Of a stretch of DNA of 64,000 bases, positions 61,801 to 64,000 are shown one piece after another. Source of the DNA: Mastigias papua. Lineage: Eukaryota > Cnidaria > Scyphozoa > Rhizostomeae > Mastigiidae. The notes under the pieces were generated by a model. The model saw nothing but the letters and a program-made list of their open reading frames with translations, was not told the DNA's origin and searched no databases. The position numbers and the translations under genes are program-made. The stretch spans positions 9,967,534 to 10,031,533 of the forward strand of contig OZ025277.1 in assembly GCA_964019165.1 (NCBI GenBank), given 5' to 3'. Within the stretch, counting starts at the first letter, position 1. Each line of letters opens with the position of its first letter.

Positions 61801-63448
61801 ACTTTGATGTTGCCACCTCCTTTTTACTTATTGATCATTTGATGAAACAGCTCTGTATAAAGCATTGCATTTTACATCTTAGTAATGAATGCTAGCATCA
61901 TTATGTAAATGTGTGGGCCCTTTTTGCTGTTGATGTTTTATTTTGGCTCTATCTTACAGTTTTGCCTTGACAAGAACAGGACTGTCACCAAGAAGTTTGA
62001 TGAGGTGAGACGTAGCCAGCTTGTTGCATCTTATTTCGATCTTCAATTAATACTGAATATATACAGTTGAAGATTGGTAAATGAATTAGTAGAAAACAAG
62101 TAGAAAACAAGTAGATTTGGACTACGACCTTCATCAAACTTCAACTGATGAATTGCGTTTCTTGAGTCAGATCCCAGAACAAGTGAATGCATTTTTACAG
62201 TAAATAGGAAGCCAATTGTCTTCTTATACAAACCCATGTGCTATTTGAAAGCAAAGTTAAAGTACTGTATTGACGTTGTTAGTGGTCTGTATACCGTTTA
62301 GGATTTATTTTCTTGAAGTATCAGAGGTGCAGTTGGTATATTTCTTTAGTATACTTTTTGCCATATATAGTTGACAGTTATTGCACTATCATCAACTAAA
62401 CATTGTACTCAGTTTTATTCATCACGCAATTTGACAATTTTGTTCCCAATGCTGACAGAAATCTTCATCTATGATGATGTGAGGTTATTAAAGAGCGTGG
62501 AATAGTTATGTCTTCAAGCTCTTTGCTGAAGGGACATTGTTATTGGAGAAACTCTTATTTGCAACCAAAGTTACTCAAAGCTGGAGAAGCCATGTGGGCA
62601 TTGTTCTTTACGAAATAATTTTGATTACCATAAACGTATAAACCCTATATTTTACGTTTGCTAAATTGAATGTGCTACCGAAATCGTCACACCTTTTTCT
62701 TCGACCCATGTACTTCTTGTACCCACCAAAAGAACTAAATCATAGGACATGCTACCTGTTCAATGAAAGTTGGTTGAAATATGTTATCACTGTAATATTT
62801 ACTTGCCGTATTGGTTTGTCATATCATTATCATCATTTTTCTTATCATTAGATCCAAGGCACAAACGGGCTTTGTTGGAACCTTGATGCAACGAAGTTTT
62901 ATCACATTGATACATTTCCAAGGTAAACTGATATCTTCTTCTTTTCCTCACCGTGTTGCAAGTATCCAAAGCTTTCAAATGAGATGTATTTGGAGTGATT
63001 TGATTCTGACGTTTATCTGATGCCTTTATTCGAGCATTAGCAGTGACAACGAGCCGCTTTAAAGTGGAGAGCACAGCAAATATATTTTGATTCCTATCTT
63101 TCCATTATCTCTCTTCATGGTATTCTCAATTCCCTCAATCTTCTATAATCTTTCCATTTTGTATTCATCGCCTTCTTACCCAAAAAGAGTATTACTTTAT
63201 AGAAATGTTAAGAAGATTGGTTGTGAGTAGTATCGTACACAGAGTTTCACTGATCATCCTTTGTTGTGGTTTACTTTGAAGAATGCTCGGTGGCTTTGAG
63301 AAGGATCGCATACAGTATTCATCCTTGAATTCATCGCAAAATTCTGTCTTATAGGATTGTGACAGAATATGACTATGAGTTGGAAACAAGTAATGTGACA
63401 CGCAGAAGAGTTGCGATTGATGTTAATACGTTGGAGGAAGAAAAGAAA
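52806..63448 (+). CDS. Regucalcin/SMP-30-like protein B (3' partial)
   Basis: Tandem paralogue of gene A. Exons in the window: 52806-52940, 57651-57690, 57957-58030, 58298-58328, 60253-60290, 61105-61123, 61486-61541, 61960-62004, 62852-62922, 63355-63448; 201 residues so far, in phase. The rest (from the IPDG-type metal site onward) lies beyond the right edge. Exons 1-4, 8, 9 and 10 have the same length and phase as their counterparts in A (135, 40, 74, 31, 45, 71, 94). Exon 5 is two codons shorter and replaces the NRFND of A by SSLND, losing the predicted substrate-contact Arg. The single exon 6 of A is split in B by an extra intron after the first base of a Gly codon. Predicted metal-ligand Glu (CSEGPHW) and Asn (TNGLCW) are kept. 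Introns are swollen by mobile elements. Confidence 0.88.
53031..53216. mobile_element. Short mariner/pogo-like MITE
   Basis: The 186-bp element begins CAGTCAACCTCACATAATTC and its other end, reversed, is CAGTCAACCTTACATAATTC: 23 of 24 terminal bases match. CAGT ends are typical of pogo/Tigger-type elements. Left flank is TA; the right flank is AT, so the TA duplication is not intact. Confidence 0.75.
53905..53970. repeat. 22-bp tandem repeat, 3 copies
   Basis: ACACACTTTTTATAAGAATATA recurs every 22 bp, with two changes in the last copy, in intron 1 of regucalcin B. Confidence 0.9.
53971..55439. other. Intron 1 of regucalcin B, no gene seen
   Basis: AT-rich intron with a poly-C run at about 54880-54891. 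Open frames here have no recognised family. Confidence 0.5.
55440..57057 (+). mobile_element. Degraded LINE, split by a MITE
   Basis: Plus-strand RT remains: [20 protein letters not shown] (G-V-P-Q-G-S-x-L-G-P-L-L motif), [13 protein letters not shown] where the catalytic F-A-D-D has become [40 protein letters not shown], and [14 protein letters not shown]. After a MITE at 56136-56656, the tail [15 protein letters not shown] follows. The 3' end runs into an AATAAATAAA and TGGA repeat tail. Frameshifts show it is dead. Confidence 0.8.
56136..56656. mobile_element. Harbinger-type MITE, copy 2, inside a LINE
   Basis: The 521-bp element begins GGGAGAGGTCATTATTTATG and ends with the inverted form (TAAATAATGACCGCTCAC), with TTA at 56133-56135 and 56657-56659. 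It shares its inverted ends and parts of its interior with copy 1 at 51714. Removing one TTA and the element rejoins the LINE tail in the expected order. Confidence 0.85.
57059..57138. repeat. (TGGA)n microsatellite, LINE tail
   Basis: Some 16 TGGA units, preceded and followed by GAAT/AAAT units, right after the LINE 3' end; likely grown from its tail. Confidence 0.95.
57210..57330 (+). mobile_element. Possible 5' fragment of a Gypsy-like element
   Basis: TGGCGACGAGTAACAGCGAC looks like a primer-binding region. It is followed by an ATG frame [20 protein letters not shown] that resembles the gag start of some invertebrate Gypsy elements. Only about 120 bp is recognisable. Confidence 0.25.
58350..58902. 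repeat. TCATA/ATATC pentanucleotide array
   Basis: About 550 bp of TCATA units in intron 4 of regucalcin B, starting just after that intron's donor. The left 90 bp repeats the left edge of the 50149-50590 array, so the two share a common origin rather than arising separately. A long artificial open frame (YHIIS repeats) is not a gene. Confidence 0.95.
59055..59350. repeat. CAATGCTCAATCAAT minisatellite
   Basis: Irregular tandem units built from AATCAATGCTCAATCAATAG and TGATCACAAATCAATGCTCA, about 14 and 28 bp periods, about 300 bp in total. Confidence 0.85.
60425..60797. mobile_element. Mariner-type MITE with TA duplication
   Basis: The 373-bp element begins CAGTAGAAACCGACATGAAA, and its other end, reversed, is CAGTAAAAACCGGCATAAAA. 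It is flanked by TA on both sides (60423-60424, 60798-60799). Inverted ends, TA duplication and lack of coding define a Tc1/mariner-type MITE, in intron 5 of regucalcin B. Confidence 0.8.
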
Positions 63449-63516
63449 GTATGTACCTCTGATACAACGTATGAATCTTTGTGTTAATATTTTCATAAAG
63501 AGTATGAAAAACGAAG

Positions 63517-63638
<122 letters not shown>

Positions 63639-63678
63639 TAGATATAAGGCGAAAAAATACGACAATGCTTTTACGTTT

Positions 63679-63719
63679 GCAAAACATGTTTCGGATTGTT
63701 CCAATCCATCATCAGTTGC
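63679..63719 (-). ncRNA. Hammerhead-ribozyme-like motif
   Basis: Minus strand: GCAA, CTGATGA, T, GGATTG-GAA-CAATCC, GAAA, CATGTT, TTGC. Stem II has six perfect pairs with a GAA loop. GCAA/TTGC gives stem I. ACATGT is the self-complementary stem III that needs a dimer, with predicted cleavage after GTT. One extra T between CTGATGA and stem II departs from the consensus, so self-cleavage is not certain. Confidence 0.55.
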
Positions 63720-63836
63720 CAATTACAATGAAAAAACTACTTGGTACATAAACAAACGTTAAATCATCAATCGAATTTATTGATCGAAAAAGGAATCAAT
63801 GTAGCGAAAACAGGTAAGAACGGTTAAGAAGAATAG

Positions 63837-63998
63837 CTAAAAGCTTAATGAAAAGTTGTAATGCTGAATCTGCTTATTTAAATCAGGTCTTTCCCATTGG
63901 GTATGTAACGCTTCTTTAATTTTAAGTTTAAAAGAAGTGTTTGCAGAATCCAACACTGTAAAACAACTATCGTTACATGCCTCTTTACAAGCAGCTGA
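63837..63998 (-). CDS. Penelope-like element protein, C-terminus (partial)
   Basis: Open frame entering from the right edge: VLDSANTSFKLKIKEALHTQ, then WERPDLNKQ, ending FSLSF and TAG. The pattern S-x-F-x-L-K-I-K-E-A-L-x-I/T-x-W-x-x-P-x-L-N is that of the C-terminal part of Penelope-like proteins, after or within the GIY-YIG endonuclease. The 53 codons here have no stop, so the copy may be fairly young. Confidence 0.65.
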   Translation of the reverse strand, partial: SAACKEACNDSCFTVLDSANTSFKLKIKEALHTQWERPDLNKQIQHYNFSLSF

Positions 63999-64000
63999 AC

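Overview
This is an AT-rich, intron-rich eukaryotic window. It carries metazoan gene families (an ANKIB1-type RBR ubiquitin ligase, a NEK-type kinase, and regucalcin/SMP-30) with canonical GT-AG introns of a few hundred bases to several kb. A dense load of animal-type mobile DNA surrounds them: Penelope-like, BEL/Pao and non-LTR retroelements, several MITEs, tRNA-like SINE bodies, (TA)n tracts and pentanucleotide arrays. I read it as an invertebrate genome and cannot fix the phylum. All four genes lie on the + strand.

Layout. (1) 1-19403: ANKIB1-like ligase, 24 exons, with only the first few codons missing off the left edge. The assembled exons give 999 residues in one open frame: ankyrin repeats, UBA-like region, RING1-IBR-RING2, Ariadne helices, an SH3 domain, and a C-terminal UIM. 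(2) 19404-22418: intergenic DNA with one candidate non-autonomous DNA transposon. (3) 22419-28674: seven-exon NEK-family kinase, 783 residues, followed by a polyadenylation signal. (4) 29338-36157: transposon-rich stretch. A Penelope-like RT remnant is split by a 1.7 kb inverted-repeat element that carries a 78-bp array. Next come a KDZ-transposase-like exon and a 5'-truncated non-LTR element with a 12-bp target duplication. (5) 36158-42747: complete 12-exon regucalcin-like gene A, 300 residues. (6) 43140-50590: degraded BEL/Pao element on the minus strand, with a LINE nested in it, flanked on both sides by TCATA arrays. (7) 51714-52220: Harbinger-type MITE. (8) 52806 to the right edge: regucalcin-like gene B, a tandem paralogue of A. 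Its introns hold a mariner-type MITE, a LINE split by a second Harbinger-type MITE, another TCATA array and a minisatellite. A minus-strand Penelope-like element with a hammerhead-ribozyme-like motif runs off the right edge.

How it fits together. The ligase, kinase and regucalcin genes show no obvious shared pathway; their adjacency looks like ordinary synteny. The repeats give a readable insertion history: LINE then MITE at 56 kb, BEL then LINE at 46 kb, Penelope then inverted-repeat element at 29.5-31.3 kb. The most unusual points are the SH3 domain in an ANKIB1-type ligase, two hammerhead-like motifs beside Penelope-type sequence and (TA)n tracts, the inverted-repeat element with hairpin-bearing subterminal repeats, and the divergence of regucalcin B at a predicted substrate-contact site. 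All exon boundaries are read by eye from splice signals, reading phase and family similarity; no alignment program was run.
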